A stretch of 64,000 nt of DNA from Corynebacterium sp. 13CS0277 (lineage in GTDB: Bacteria; Actinomycetota; Actinomycetes; Mycobacteriales; Mycobacteriaceae): contig NZ_PPDL01000020.1 of NCBI RefSeq assembly GCF_002994655.1, forward strand, positions 1 through 64,000, written 5' to 3'. Below are positions 24,625-35,116 of the stretch, piece after piece. Each line of letters opens with the position of its first letter. The stretch's first letter is position 1. The position numbers and the translations under genes were made by a program. The notes below the pieces were generated by a model that saw only the letters and a program-made list of their open reading frames with translations, made no database searches and was not told the DNA's origin.

Positions 24625-27600
24625 TTACGCGTCGAGGCCTGCGATCTCGGCGCCGGTGCGAAGCACCCCGTCGACGAGGCGGGCGTCCGGGTCCAGCAGC
24701 ACCGCGGCCTCCCGCTCCTTCGCGGCCGCACCCGTCGCACCCAGGTTGCGGTCCACGGGGCGGGTGTACAGCGGCGCGCCGCCGTGCATGCCCCGCAGGA
24801 TCCGCAGCCGGCCACTGGCGCGGCGGTCCCGGTCGGCGGCCCGCCAGGCATCGGCGGCGTCTGCCCCACGCTGCTGCGCCACGGCGGTGGCGAAGACCTC
24901 CGGGTGGACGAGCGCAATGAGGGCGCTGACGTGGCCGAAGCCGAGGGAGGTCACCAGGCCGGCCTTGAGGGGGCCGGGCCGCAGCGCCGCGCGCAGCCAC
25001 ACGAGGTGGGGGTGCTGCGCGAGGACCGGGTCGACGCAGTCGAGGCTGCGGTTCGGGGGGATGAGCCCCTCGGCGAGTACCTGCGCCAGGCCCGCCAGCT
25101 GGAAGGCGGCCGCCCCGCCCTTGGCGTGGCCGGTGAGCGTCTTCTGGCTAATGACGTACAAAGGGTTGCCGTCCGCGCGGCCCAGGTGGGCGGCGAGGCG
25201 CTCGTGCAGGTCGGACTCGTTGGGGTCGTTCGCCGCGGTGGAGGTGTCGTGCTTGGAGATCACCGCAATGTCGTCCGGGGTGACATCGAGGTCCGCCAGC
25301 GCCCGCGCCAGGCGGCTGTGGCTGCCGCCCTGGGCGGCACCCAGGGCCCCCAGCCCGGGGGCGGGGATGGAGGTGTGGGCGCCGTCGGCGAAGGATTCGG
25401 CGAAGCCCACCACCGCGGCCACGGGCAGCCCCAGGTCGGCGGCGACGCTGCCGCGCGCGAGCAACAAGGTGCCGCCGCCGGCGGATTCCACGAAGCCGGC
25501 GCGGCGCCGGTCGTTCGCCCGGGAGAAGAAGCGATCGGCGATGCCCTTCATCCGCAAGCCTTGGGAGTCGGCGGTGGCGGCCATGTCGCCGAAGCCGGTA
25601 ATGCCCTCAATGCTTAAGTCGTCAAGGCCGCCGGCGACCACGAAGTCGGCCTTGCCGAGGCGGATTTTATCCATCGCCTCCTCCACCGACACGGCGGCGG
25701 TGGCGCAGGCAGCCACGGGGTGGATCATCTGCCCGTAGCCGCCCACGTAGGACTGCATGACGTGCGCGGCGACAACGTTCGGCAGGGCTTCCTGCAGGAT
25801 GTCGTTGGCGCGCGGCTCCGCGAGCAGCCCATCGAGGTAGAGGCTACGCATGGACTCCATGCCGCCCATGCCGGTGCCCTGCGTGGAGCTCACCCGGGTG
25901 GGGTGCAGGTGCCGCAGCACCTCCGCGGGGGTGAACCCGCTCGACAGGAAGGCGTCCACGGTGGCGACCACGTTCCAGCAGGCCACCCGGTCGAGGTTGT
26001 CAACCATGTCGGCGGGAATGCCCCACACGGCCGGGTCGAAGCCCTCCGGCACCTGGCCGCCCACGAAGCGGCTCATTGCCATCCGGCGCGGCACCCGCAC
26101 CGGGGTACCGGCCCGGCGCACGACCTGCCACTCCCCGGTGTCCGCGTCACGGTGCACCTCGGTGTGCTCCGGGTGGGAGCGCAGGAAACTGCGGGCGGCC
26201 TCCTCGTCGGCCACGCTGAACTGCACATCGTGGTCGAGGTAGATGGTCGTGAGCTCGGGGGCGAGGTTGTCGACCATGCCGAAATCGTCGTGGTACTGCC
26301 GCACCCCCACCCGGCCCAGCACCTCATCGGCGAAGGTGTCGTAGATGTCGGCTTCGTCGATGGGGTCGCCGTCGGCGGTGTACCAGCCGGGGGTGGGGTC
26401 CTGCTCAAAGCGGATAAGCCCCATCGACCAGGCGAGCTCCACCACACCGGCGGCACTCAGGCGGCCGGTGGTTTCCGCCTCCCAGCGGGTGCGGGAGGAG
26501 CCCCACGGGCCCAGCTCCGCTGCACCGACGAGGACCACCATGTCCTCCAGGCGGGTGGCCACCGCACCCACCTGCGGGGCGGGTGCTGCGGCCAGCTCGG
26601 GCAGGTTCGGCAACGCCGCCAGCTGGCGGGAGGCCTCCTCCTCCGCAGCACCTGCGGCCGTGGCTTCTGCCTCCGCGCGGGCCGTGCGGGCCAGCTCCGC
26701 GAGGTTGAGCTCCGCAGTGCCCAGGCCGCCGGTGTAATCACACACCACCGGCGCGCTCGCGGCCGCCGCCCGCGCCTCGGCGCTGATCTGCTGGAGCAGC
26801 AACTCCGCCATCTCCTCGGTGGCAAAAGTCCGCACCCCGGCGGCCTCCACCGCGTCGACGAGAGGATCGTTGCCGCCCATGAGCCCCGTGCCCCGCACCC
26901 ACCCAATGTGGGCGTGCACGAGGGACGCCCGGTCACGCCAGCCCGGCTCCGCATGCCAGCGGTTGACGAGCGCATCGAGCGCCGCCTTCGACTCCCCATA
27001 GGCACCATCCCCGCCGAAGCGGCCCCGGTTGGGGCTACCCGGCAGCACCACGTGCAGCCGGTGCCCCACATGGGTATCCGCGCCCAGCGCGGAGCAGCCC
27101 GCAATGAGCTTCTCCACCGCCCACAGCAGCAGGCGCATCTCGTTTTCCGCGCGGGGACCGACCTCCGCGAGGCTGCCCTGGACGCGGGGCGCGGCGAAGG
27201 GGAACAGCAGCGTCGGCACCAGCCGCGGCTTCGTCACCTGGGGCGCCCCATTGACGGTGGCGGTCTGCTCCGCACCAATCCACTCGATCACCGCATCGAG
27301 ATCACTGAAGCTCGACAGGTTCGCCGGCACCACCCACAGGGCGGCCGCCCCACGGGCGTGGGTGCGGTAGAGCTCCTTGTAGAACTCCAGGCGCTCATGG
27401 CTCAGGCTGCTCGTCGTCGCCACGACGGTCGCCCCGCCGGCCAGCAGCCCGCCGGTCACCGCGGCAGCAATGCTGTGCGGGGACGCCCCCGTCACCACGG
27501 CGACATCGTCCGCATACGGCAGCGGGGTATTCTCACGGGCCTGCGCGGCCAGGCCCCGCAGTACCTCCGCACGCTGCGCATCGGAGGCTGCGCTGCGGCG

Positions 27601-30600
27601 CGCCAACCACTCGGCCAGCTCCGCCACAGCACGACCGGTACCAGTGACATCGAGTGCTGCGAGCTCAGCGCCGGTCAGTTCACCTGCCGCCACCCGGGCC
27701 ACGTCCTCCCGGGCAGACGCCCAACGGTCATCCAACAGCACCGCCTTGTCCGCGCTAAAGGACTGGGACACCAGCCGCGGCCACTCCGGGCCCAGCTCCG
27801 CGGCCACCAGATCAAACAGGGCCCGGTCGGCATCCTCATCAGGCAGACCTTCCGTCTTCGGCCGGTGATCCAACCCCAGCTGCGCCAGGATCGTCCGGGC
27901 CGTCGCCGCCAACACACCAGCCTTACCGGTGACCTGCTCCGCGAACGCGCCCAAGGCGGCCGAATCCACCACCCCGCCGGCAGCACCAGCGGCCGCGGGC
28001 AACGCCACACTGATCCCCCGGGCCGCCGCCACGTGCTGCACCGCCGCATCGACGAGCTGCTCCAGCTCCGCCGCCGAGGACGGGGACGCCGGGCTCAAAA
28101 ACGCCAACTCCCCGCCCCGCAGGGAGGCACCCTCCCGGGCGCCCAACACCACCGCGGCCGTGACATGATCCGCCCAGCCCTCGCCCAGGCCCCACACCTC
28201 ACGCACCCGTGCGGCCACATCACCCGGCCGGGCACCGGCAGGGCCAGTCAGACGCCGCAGCGCATCCGCCACCGCGTCCCCCAGCACCGGGCCGAAGGCC
28301 TGGTAGCCCTTCGCCACACCCGACACCTTCGCCTGCAGGTCCGCCAGCTCCGCATCGGCGGCCCCATCAATCGCCCCCACGCCGAACTCGACGCCCAAGT
28401 CCAGCAGCAGCTGGTTGCGGCGGGAACTCACCCCCTCCACGAGGGTTTCAATGGAATCCGTCGCCCCCATCTGATCCGGGCGGACCTTCGTCCACAAAGC
28501 AATGAGCATCGCCGTCGCATCCGCCGGCCCAAACACCAGGTCAGCGGGCCGCTCCGCCGCGGGCGCCGCGGGAGCGGCAGCAGCCGCCGCCTCCGCGCCC
28601 GGGGCCGCACCCTGGGCAGCGTCCGGGGCAGTGCTCTGCGCCATGCCCGGCGCGCCGGGCACCTCGGCGGCGTCGGCTTCGGTGGCGGTGTCCTCGCCGC
28701 TGGGGCGGGGGATGTCGTCGGTGGCGAACACCTTCGCGGCATCGCGTTCGACGTTGAGGACCTCCACCCGGTCCGCGTGGCGGGCATAGGCCGGCAGGCG
28801 CAGCGTCTGCCCCATCATGTTCGCGATCGTCGGGGCGGAGCCCACGCCCACCTCCACGAAGCGGTCGAGGCCGAGGGCCTCGAGCGCGAGGTGCTGGGTT
28901 TCGATCCAGCGCACCGGGGAGGCGAACTGCCACGCGAGCAGCTCAACGAGGAGTGCGCGGCCCAGCTTCGTCGGGTGCTGCGCCCACGTGTCGAAGTGGG
29001 CATTAATGTCGCTGAGCGTCTCGGAGGTGCCGATGCGCTCCGGGTCGACGACGTCGAGCATGGCGTCGACGAAGCTGCGGCTCAGCTCGAAGGGGCGGGC
29101 CACCAGGTTGGGGATGTAGCGCCCCTGCAACGGTGCGAGGTCGACCTCCGCGGGCAGGAGGCGGTCCAAGTGGGCGCGGAAGTCGTCCACCCCGCCGCGC
29201 AGGCGGGTGGAGTGGAAGGGCACGTCGATGCCCGGGATCATGATGAGTGCCCGCTGCCCCGGCGCAGCGGCCTCCGCGGCGGCGGCAAGTGCCTTGAGGC
29301 CTGCGACGGTGCCGGCGACGGCGTACTGCAGGCCCGCCAGGTTGTAGTTGACGATCTCGAGGAATTCGCCGGACTCGGCGGCCATGCGGGCGACGAAGCC
29401 GGCGACGTCGTCCGCACCCAGGCCCATCTTGTGCGGCCGCAGCGCCGCCAGGCCGTAGTTGGAGCGCCCCTCGTCGTCGCGGTCGACGAGGCGGTGCATC
29501 GTCAGCCCCCGCCGGTAGACGATCTCCACGACGGATTCGAGGCTGAGCACCCCGGCGTAGGCCGCCAGGGCGTTGTACTCGCCCACACTGTGCCCGGCGA
29601 AGAAGGCCTCCGTGTCGAGCACGTGCGCCTCCGCCATCTCGGCGACCTGGGCGACGCCCAGGCAGGCCATGGCGACCTGGGTGAACTGCGTCAAAAACAG
29701 CACGCCCTGGGGGTGGAAGAACCGCTCCCCGGCGACCACCACCTCCTGGGGGTTGTTTTCCACGATCTCGAGGATGGAGAAGCCCAAGTGGGCGCGGGTG
29801 TGGGCGTCGGCGCGATCCCAGATGTCGCGGGCGGCGCGGCTGCGGGCGCGGGCCGCCATGCCCATGCCCTGGGATTGGATGCCCTGGCCGGGGAAGGCGT
29901 AGAAGGTGCGCGGCGCGCGCACCACCGCCGTGGCCTGCAGCACCGGCTGCCCCGCCACGGTGGCAACCACCTGCCGCACTTCCCCGCGGCCGGGCCGGCT
30001 GTCGATGCCGGCGCGCTCCACGAGGAACTCGATCTCCTGCCCGGGCAGCACCGGTGCCAGCATCGTCGCCGTGTACTCCACCACCTCCGCCGCGGGCGTG
30101 TGGATCTCGCCCTCGCGGTACTCGGCGGCGGCCACCAGCTGGCCCACTGCTGAGGTCCACATGCCGTGCACGATGACTCCCGGCAGGCCCGCCAGCGCGG
30201 CGGCAACGGGGGCGACGTGGATCGGGTTGCGGTCCCCACTGACCACGGCGAAAGGCCGCAGGTCCTGCGGGGCGCGCACGCGCGCCTGGGCGCGGAAACT
30301 GCGCGGGGTGTCCACCACGGACGGCAGGATGGAGGTGTTGGTGCGGGCGGTCTGGGTGCCGGTGCGGCCCCGGATCGCGAAGCGCTCCGTCAAGCGCGCC
30401 ACGAGGCTGTCGTCGTCTGCGCGGCGCAGGCTGGCGCGCACCACCACGACGCGCCCCATGTCGGTGTCGGTGATCTCGTCGACGCGGGCGCGGGTCACCA
30501 GCCCGACCCCGGCCAGCGCGCCGAAGTCGATGCTCTCCTCGGACGCGAGGGTGAGGTGGTGCTCGAGGTGCACGAGGCTGAGCATGCCCTCCACTACCTG

Positions 30601-33600
30601 CAGGGAGTCGGCCGCGCCACCCCGGCGGGCGCTCGCATCGGCCGGCACGGTGGCGTGCGCCACGGCGGAGAAGATCGCCGGCCACGCCAGCCCCACGAGC
30701 ACGTCGCCGGCCGGTGCCACGGCGCGCGTGGACTGCGGCAGGAACCCTTCGGTCACGGCCCGGTAGTCGGCCAGGCGGGCCGCATCGAGGGTCGCATCCC
30801 AGCGGGCCACGCCCTCGGCATCCGGGGTGGGCAGGGTGCCGCCGGCGGCGATGCGGGTGAGTTCCGCCATCGCGGCCGCCGCGTCCTCGGCGGTGACCCG
30901 CGGGCAGGCCCCGCCCTTGGTGTTGGTCTCCAGGGTGAGCCGCATCCGCAGCACCCCGACGCTGCTGCCCCCAGCAGCCCCCGCGAGCAGCGGCACCTCC
31001 AGCTCGGCGTGCTCGGCGTCGAGGCGGCGCAGCCGCGCCCCGCTCGCGGGGTGGGTGGCCCCCACCACGGGGGCAGAGCTATCGGCGCCGGCGGCTGCGT
31101 CCAGCTCCCACTCGGCGGGCGCGCCCACCAGGTGCACGGGGTTGGCGGCCCCGCGGCCCGCCCACTCGATGCAGGGCGCGGCGAGCACCGCGGCCACGAC
31201 GTCGTGGGCGGCGGCGGGAACCTCCGGGCTCGTCGCATCCAGGCCCTCTGCGGCGAGGATCGCATCGGCGGCCGCCGCGCAGAAGCGGCCCAGCAGCTCG
31301 GCGACGGGCTCGTCGGCGCGCTCAATGCCGGCCACCGCGCTCGTGCCGGGGATGACGCACACCGCGTCCGCGGCGAAACGCGGGTCGTGGGCCTGCCACA
31401 GGGAATCCGAGCGCCACCAGCGGCGCACATCCGCATCGATGACGGGCACGAAACCGACCGGCTTGCCGGGGGTGCGGCACAGCCCCCGGAAGAACACCAC
31501 GTCCGCCGGGTGCAGGGTGGTGCTCGTCGCCTGCGGGTAGGCCTCCTCCAGGGCGTGCAGCAGTGCCGTCACCTGCGCGGCCGTGGCCGCGGGATCGAGT
31601 GCTGCCTCCCGCAGGTCTTCCGGCAGGCGGGAGGTGATCGCCCCGTGGTCGGCCTCGCTGAGGCGGGCCTCCGCCCGGTCGAGCATCTCGCCCAGGCGGC
31701 GCGCCCAGGACACATCCACCCAGCCGGGGTAGTCCTCCTGCGGGCCGGCAAGTTCCACATAGCGGGCCAGCCACTGCCCGTAGGTCATGTCCTCCACGTC
31801 GCCGAAGTAGGGCTTCGCCGTCTTCGCGAGGGCGGCGATGATCTCCTCCCGGCGGGCGGCGACCGCGTCCGCGTCGCCGGCGACCTCGTCGAGGAGGCGG
31901 CCGCAGCGGGCCGCACTGTTATCAATCTCGTGGATATCGGCCCCCAGCTGGCTGCGCCCGGAGGCCATGCCGCCGCGGGCCGCGCCCGCCGGCACCCAGC
32001 CGTCCACCCCAGTGGTCTCCACGAGGAGCTGCTTGACCGCCGGCGAGGTCTTCGCCTCCTTCGTCGCCATCGCCACCGTCCCCAGCAGCACCCCATCGAC
32101 CGGCATCGCCGGCAGCCCGTGGGCCTCGGCCCACGTTCCCATGAGGTAGCTGGCGGCCCGCTCCGGGGTGCCGATGCCACCGCCGACGCACAGCACCGTG
32201 TTCGGCACCTCGCGAATCTGCCCGTAGGTGGCGATGAGCAGCTCGTCGAGGTCCTCCCAGGAGTGGTGGCCGCCGGCGTGGCCGCCCTCCACCTGGATGA
32301 TGATCGGCACCTCGGGTACCGCGCGCGCAATGTCGAGCACCTGCTCAATCTGGCGCACCGCGCCCGGCTTGAACACCACCCACGGCAGGCCCGCCGCCCG
32401 CAGCTCGTGCACGAGGGCGACAGCCTCCTCACGCTCCGGGATACCGGCGGTGACCACCACGCCGTCGATGGGGGCGCCGGCGGCGCGGGCGCGCGGCACG
32501 AGCTTCGTGCCGCCGATCTGCATCTTCCACAAGTAGGGGTCCAAGAACATGGAGTTGAACTGCACCGCCACCCCCGGGTCGAGGAGCTCCTCCAGGCGGG
32601 CCAGGGTGCGGGCGAAGTGCTCCGGGGTGACCTGCCCGCCGCCGGCGAGCTCCGCCCAGTGGCCCGCGTTCGCGGCGGCGGCGACGATCTCCGGGTCGGC
32701 GGTCGTCGGCGTCATGCCGGGCAGCAGCATCGGGGAACGCCCCGTGAGCTCAGTAAAGCGGGTCACCACCCTGAGGGTGCCGTCGGCGGCGCGCTCCACG
32801 CGGGGCGCGAACGCGGTGTAGGGCACCGGGCGGGCCGGCGCGTGCCCCGCATCGAATAGGGCCTGCTGGCCGGCGGCACCCGCCACCGCCAGGGTGCCCA
32901 CCCCGCGGCCGGCAAGAATGTCGGCGGTGAGGAACTCCACCCCGTCCGCCGGCCCGCAATCAAGAACCCACTGAGCCCCCGACGCGAGCACCGCCTCAGT
33001 AGTGGCCACCCAGTCGACGGGATCCACGATGACCGTCTGCGCCAGCTGCCGCGCGCGGGCAGCGTCCATACCGCAGGCCTCCGCCCAGGCGGCGACCTGC
33101 TCCACCGCGGGCTGGAACGCCGGGTGGTGGAACCCCACCTGCACCTCCAGGGGGGTAAACGTCGGGGCAAAAGGCGCCCCGCCCTTGCGCTTCGCCTGCA
33201 CCTCGGCGGCATCCCGGGCGGCCTCCGCCTCGAGGACCTGCTGCACGCGTGCCACCTCCTCCGGGCGGCCCACGACGACGAAGGCGTCACGGGCATTACG
33301 CAAACCGATGGCGGGGCGACCGGGACCATCGGCCACAGCGTCAATGGCGCGCTGCAGGCGTTCCTCGTCGACGCCCGCCACGAGCAGCATCGGCAGCAAC
33401 TCGCCCTGCTGCACCATGCCGCACACCCGCGCCTGGCGGGCCACCGCCGCGCCCATGAGCTGCGCGAGAGCCAACAGCGATGCTGCCTGCTCCGGGGCGC
33501 GCAGCAGCTCCACGGCCAGCACGCCCTGCGAGTGGCCGACGGCCGTCCGTGCGGACTCCACCGGCAGGCCCTGGGCCTGCAGTGACTCCAGCACCGCCAC

Positions 33601-34032
33601 CTGGGCGGCCAGAATTCCCGGCACGCTCACCGCGGCATGCACCGGATCGCAGGCCACCACCGTGGCCGCGGCACCAGGAGTCTCCGCCACGCCGGCGGCG
33701 GCCACCTCCTCTGCCCAGGCACACGGATCGAAACCGTGGGGGCGCAGCCCCGCAATCTCGTCCGCCACCGGCGCGAGCAGCTCCGCCGCCTGCTGCAGCA
33801 ACGCCGGCAGCTGCGTGCCCGCGCCCGCGGCGCGCGCACGGGCGAGAGTGCCCAGCCAGTCGAAGCCCTGGCCGGCGAAGCACAGGGCGAAGGAGGAGCG
33901 GCCGGAGGTGAACTCGTCCACCAGGCGCGCCCCGCCCAGCGGAGCCTGCCGCACCGCTTGAGCCGGCACAGCGGCAGCGGACACAGACGACGCGGCGGTG
34001 GAAGCAGCAGAGCTGGAAGTGGGTGTAGTCAC
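24625..34032 (-). CDS. fas: Type I fatty acid synthase (multifunctional)
   Basis: About 3135 residues; makes acyl-CoAs in the cytosol that feed membrane lipids and mycolates. Domains in order: acetyltransferase (GHSQGVLAVEL, about 165); enoyl reductase (GMTPTTADPE about 435, LCVGGGIGTPERA about 615); dehydratase hot-dog (DRNPIHV and IVHGMW, about 1275-1290); malonyl/palmitoyl transferase (FPGQGIQSQGMGM about 1378, FFAGHSVGEYNAL about 1480); ACP (IETLVEGVSSRRNQLLLD about 1870, phosphopantetheine Ser in GVSS); ketoreductase (VTGASPHSI about 2190, YGESKAAL about 2347); ketosynthase (Cys in VAACATAAVS about 2775, His in KHDTSTAAN, His in TLTGHAKGG about 2968). GTG at 34032 is preferred over ATG at 34047. 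Position near acpS suggests the FasA type. Confidence 0.97.
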   Translation of the reverse strand: MTTPTSSSAASTAASSVSAAAVPAQAVRQAPLGGARLVDEFTSGRSSFALCFAGQGFDWLGTLARARAAGAGTQLPALLQQAAELLAPVADEIAGLRPHGFDPCAWAEEVAAAGVAETPGAAATVVACDPVHAAVSVPGILAAQVAVLESLQAQGLPVESARTAVGHSQGVLAVELLRAPEQAASLLALAQLMGAAVARQARVCGMVQQGELLPMLLVAGVDEERLQRAIDAVADGPGRPAIGLRNARDAFVVVGRPEEVARVQQVLEAEAARDAAEVQAKRKGGAPFAPTFTPLEVQVGFHHPAFQPAVEQVAAWAEACGMDAARARQLAQTVIVDPVDWVATTEAVLASGAQWVLDCGPADGVEFLTADILAGRGVGTLAVAGAAGQQALFDAGHAPARPVPYTAFAPRVERAADGTLRVVTRFTELTGRSPMLLPGMTPTTADPEIVAAAANAGHWAELAGGGQVTPEHFARTLARLEELLDPGVAVQFNSMFLDPYLWKMQIGGTKLVPRARAAGAPIDGVVVTAGIPEREEAVALVHELRAAGLPWVVFKPGAVRQIEQVLDIARAVPEVPIIIQVEGGHAGGHHSWEDLDELLIATYGQIREVPNTVLCVGGGIGTPERAASYLMGTWAEAHGLPAMPVDGVLLGTVAMATKEAKTSPAVKQLLVETTGVDGWVPAGAARGGMASGRSQLGADIHEIDNSAARCGRLLDEVAGDADAVAARREEIIAALAKTAKPYFGDVEDMTYGQWLARYVELAGPQEDYPGWVDVSWARRLGEMLDRAEARLSEADHGAITSRLPEDLREAALDPAATAAQVTALLHALEEAYPQATSTTLHPADVVFFRGLCRTPGKPVGFVPVIDADVRRWWRSDSLWQAHDPRFAADAVCVIPGTSAVAGIERADEPVAELLGRFCAAAADAILAAEGLDATSPEVPAAAHDVVAAVLAAPCIEWAGRGAANPVHLVGAPAEWELDAAAGADSSAPVVGATHPASGARLRRLDAEHAELEVPLLAGAAGGSSVGVLRMRLTLETNTKGGACPRVTAEDAAAAMAELTRIAAGGTLPTPDAEGVARWDATLDAARLADYRAVTEGFLPQSTRAVAPAGDVLVGLAWPAIFSAVAHATVPADASARRGGAADSLQVVEGMLSLVHLEHHLTLASEESIDFGALAGVGLVTRARVDEITDTDMGRVVVVRASLRRADDDSLVARLTERFAIRGRTGTQTARTNTSILPSVVDTPRSFRAQARVRAPQDLRPFAVVSGDRNPIHVAPVAAALAGLPGVIVHGMWTSAVGQLVAAAEYREGEIHTPAAEVVEYTATMLAPVLPGQEIEFLVERAGIDSRPGRGEVRQVVATVAGQPVLQATAVVRAPRTFYAFPGQGIQSQGMGMAARARSRAARDIWDRADAHTRAHLGFSILEIVENNPQEVVVAGERFFHPQGVLFLTQFTQVAMACLGVAQVAEMAEAHVLDTEAFFAGHSVGEYNALAAYAGVLSLESVVEIVYRRGLTMHRLVDRDDEGRSNYGLAALRPHKMGLGADDVAGFVARMAAESGEFLEIVNYNLAGLQYAVAGTVAGLKALAAAAEAAAPGQRALIMIPGIDVPFHSTRLRGGVDDFRAHLDRLLPAEVDLAPLQGRYIPNLVARPFELSRSFVDAMLDVVDPERIGTSETLSDINAHFDTWAQHPTKLGRALLVELLAWQFASPVRWIETQHLALEALGLDRFVEVGVGSAPTIANMMGQTLRLPAYARHADRVEVLNVERDAAKVFATDDIPRPSGEDTATEADAAEVPGAPGMAQSTAPDAAQGAAPGAEAAAAAAPAAPAAERPADLVFGPADATAMLIALWTKVRPDQMGATDSIETLVEGVSSRRNQLLLDLGVEFGVGAIDGAADAELADLQAKVSGVAKGYQAFGPVLGDAVADALRRLTGPAGARPGDVAARVREVWGLGEGWADHVTAAVVLGAREGASLRGGELAFLSPASPSSAAELEQLVDAAVQHVAAARGISVALPAAAGAAGGVVDSAALGAFAEQVTGKAGVLAATARTILAQLGLDHRPKTEGLPDEDADRALFDLVAAELGPEWPRLVSQSFSADKAVLLDDRWASAREDVARVAAGELTGAELAALDVTGTGRAVAELAEWLARRSAASDAQRAEVLRGLAAQARENTPLPYADDVAVVTGASPHSIAAAVTGGLLAGGATVVATTSSLSHERLEFYKELYRTHARGAAALWVVPANLSSFSDLDAVIEWIGAEQTATVNGAPQVTKPRLVPTLLFPFAAPRVQGSLAEVGPRAENEMRLLLWAVEKLIAGCSALGADTHVGHRLHVVLPGSPNRGRFGGDGAYGESKAALDALVNRWHAEPGWRDRASLVHAHIGWVRGTGLMGGNDPLVDAVEAAGVRTFATEEMAELLLQQISAEARAAAASAPVVCDYTGGLGTAELNLAELARTARAEAEATAAGAAEEEASRQLAALPNLPELAAAPAPQVGAVATRLEDMVVLVGAAELGPWGSSRTRWEAETTGRLSAAGVVELAWSMGLIRFEQDPTPGWYTADGDPIDEADIYDTFADEVLGRVGVRQYHDDFGMVDNLAPELTTIYLDHDVQFSVADEEAARSFLRSHPEHTEVHRDADTGEWQVVRRAGTPVRVPRRMAMSRFVGGQVPEGFDPAVWGIPADMVDNLDRVACWNVVATVDAFLSSGFTPAEVLRHLHPTRVSSTQGTGMGGMESMRSLYLDGLLAEPRANDILQEALPNVVAAHVMQSYVGGYGQMIHPVAACATAAVSVEEAMDKIRLGKADFVVAGGLDDLSIEGITGFGDMAATADSQGLRMKGIADRFFSRANDRRRAGFVESAGGGTLLLARGSVAADLGLPVAAVVGFAESFADGAHTSIPAPGLGALGAAQGGSHSRLARALADLDVTPDDIAVISKHDTSTAANDPNESDLHERLAAHLGRADGNPLYVISQKTLTGHAKGGAAAFQLAGLAQVLAEGLIPPNRSLDCVDPVLAQHPHLVWLRAALRPGPLKAGLVTSLGFGHVSALIALVHPEVFATAVAQQRGADAADAWRAADRDRRASGRLRILRGMHGGAPLYTRPVDRNLGATGAAAKEREAAVLLDPDARLVDGVLRTGAEIAGLDA

Positions 34033-34160
34033 GTGAGAACCCTTCATGGACTAGGAATCAAAGAATCGTGCGCCCCCGCCCACACACGACACGTGGGGCG
34101 GGGTTGGGCAGTGGCCCAAAACTTTTGCCCAATCACCATGCCACAAAAACTTGAGGAAAC

Positions 34161-34175
34161 CGTCATATTTTGACG
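34161..34175. promoter_or_regulatory. Inverted repeat in the fas promoter region
   Basis: CGTCATATTTTGACG, a perfect 5-bp inverted repeat around TATTT, 130 bp upstream of the fas start in an AT-richer stretch. It is an operator-like candidate for the TetR regulator FasR encoded at 9099. The assignment rests on position only. Confidence 0.35.
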
Positions 34176-34637
34176 CGCGACACCCACACAACCACCACAC
34201 AACTCCCCACAGTGCGAAAGAAACCACAGGTCACGGCGGGAACAGCACCCATCCTGAGAGTTTCCTGACAGAACGAATTCACCACCCCCATACCGCCCCC
34301 ACGCCACCCACGGCCCCGCGCACACAGATAGGCAAGCTCGCACGCGAGCGCACTCCGACACCGCCCCGTCACGTACGCCACGGACGCAAGACGCGCCCCG
34401 ACACCCACCAAGGCGCACTACCCGCCACACCCCGCATAAACAGCGCAGACAGACCCCCACCGGGACCCACTGCAGCGCACCACAGAACACGGCATTCGAA
34501 AATCTGTGTGTCATTTCTGGCGGGCGTTTCCGCCCCGCGTCCTACACTCACCCTCCGTGCAGGAAAAGAGCGCACCCCCTGGACGAGGGCGCTATCCGCA
34601 CCCCTGCTCACCCGCGACAACGACAAGGACCACAACC
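34176..34637. other. Gene-free interval
   Basis: About 460 bp of A/C-rich sequence on the plus strand with no supported gene. The right end (34500-34637) should contain the promoter of the small membrane protein gene; TACACT at about 34551 could be a -10 element. Confidence 0.4.
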
Positions 34638-34814
34638 ATGAACGCCACTGGCGCGCTCAAGCTCTCCATCCCCGCATGGCTGAGCCTCATCCCCCTCACC
34701 TACTCCATGTTCCAGGACGACAACACGATGACTGCCCTGTGCTACGTCGCAACCTTCGGATGCCTGACGCACATGTTCGCCACCGTCATCGCGGCCAATC
34801 GCCGGGACACCTAG
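34638..34814 (+). CDS. Small two-helix membrane protein (module 0)
   Basis: 58 residues with two predicted membrane helices: IPAWLSLIPLTYSMF, and then ALCYVATFGCLTHMFATVIA, with a basic tail (NRRDT). AAGGAC lies about 8 bp before the ATG. The layout (first helix beginning near IP-W, short polar loop, second helix with Cys, basic end) resembles the two small membrane proteins encoded downstream. No family is recognised. A strong terminator follows. Confidence 0.6.
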   Translation: MNATGALKLSIPAWLSLIPLTYSMFQDDNTMTALCYVATFGCLTHMFATVIAANRRDT

Positions 34815-34884
34815 TCACAACCACCGCGAGCCCCCGGGACGCGCACACTGACCCTTTGAGGAGCAACCAACGCAAGCACAGAAA

Positions 34885-34913
34885 ACCCCCGGATAGGCTA
34901 ATTATCCGGGGGT
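34885..34913 (+). terminator. Terminator or attenuator before the second small membrane protein
   Basis: AACCCCCGGATA, loop GGCTAAT, TATCCGGGGGTT: a perfect 12-bp stem. It ends 33 bp before the next start codon, so transcription of that gene either reads through this structure or starts within a very short space. Confidence 0.8.
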
Positions 34914-34945
34914 TCTCCCCCTAACCTACACCGAACAGGACCGAG

Positions 34946-35116
34946 ATGTACTACCTCAACAAGATCATGATCCCCTTCTGGATCACCCTGATCGCGACCA
35001 TCATCGCCCACAACCACGCCCCGACGCCCGTGTTCGTCGTGATGCTCATCTGCTGCATCGCGAGCTACGTCTTCTTCGTCTACAAGGGACGCAAGTTCGC
35101 TCGGGGGCAGAAGTGA
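34946..35116 (+). CDS. Small two-helix membrane protein (module 1)
   Basis: 56 residues: MYYLNKIMIPFWITLIATII, a polar loop (AHNHAPTP), a second helix (VFVVMLICCIASYVFFVY) and a basic tail (KGRKFARGQK). AGGA lies upstream of the ATG. Its stop codon overlaps the GTG start of the DNA-binding protein gene (GTGA at 35113-35116), so the two are translationally coupled. No known family; similar in layout to 34638-34814 and 35423-35614. Confidence 0.7.
   Translation: MYYLNKIMIPFWITLIATIIAHNHAPTPVFVVMLICCIASYVFFVYKGRKFARGQK

Noticed and set aside
25720..30153. Plus-strand open frame of 1477 codons opposite fas
   Set aside because: It is antisense to well-defined FAS domains. The frame is open because GC-rich codons rarely give stops on the opposite strand; the translation is His/Arg/Gly-rich without motifs.
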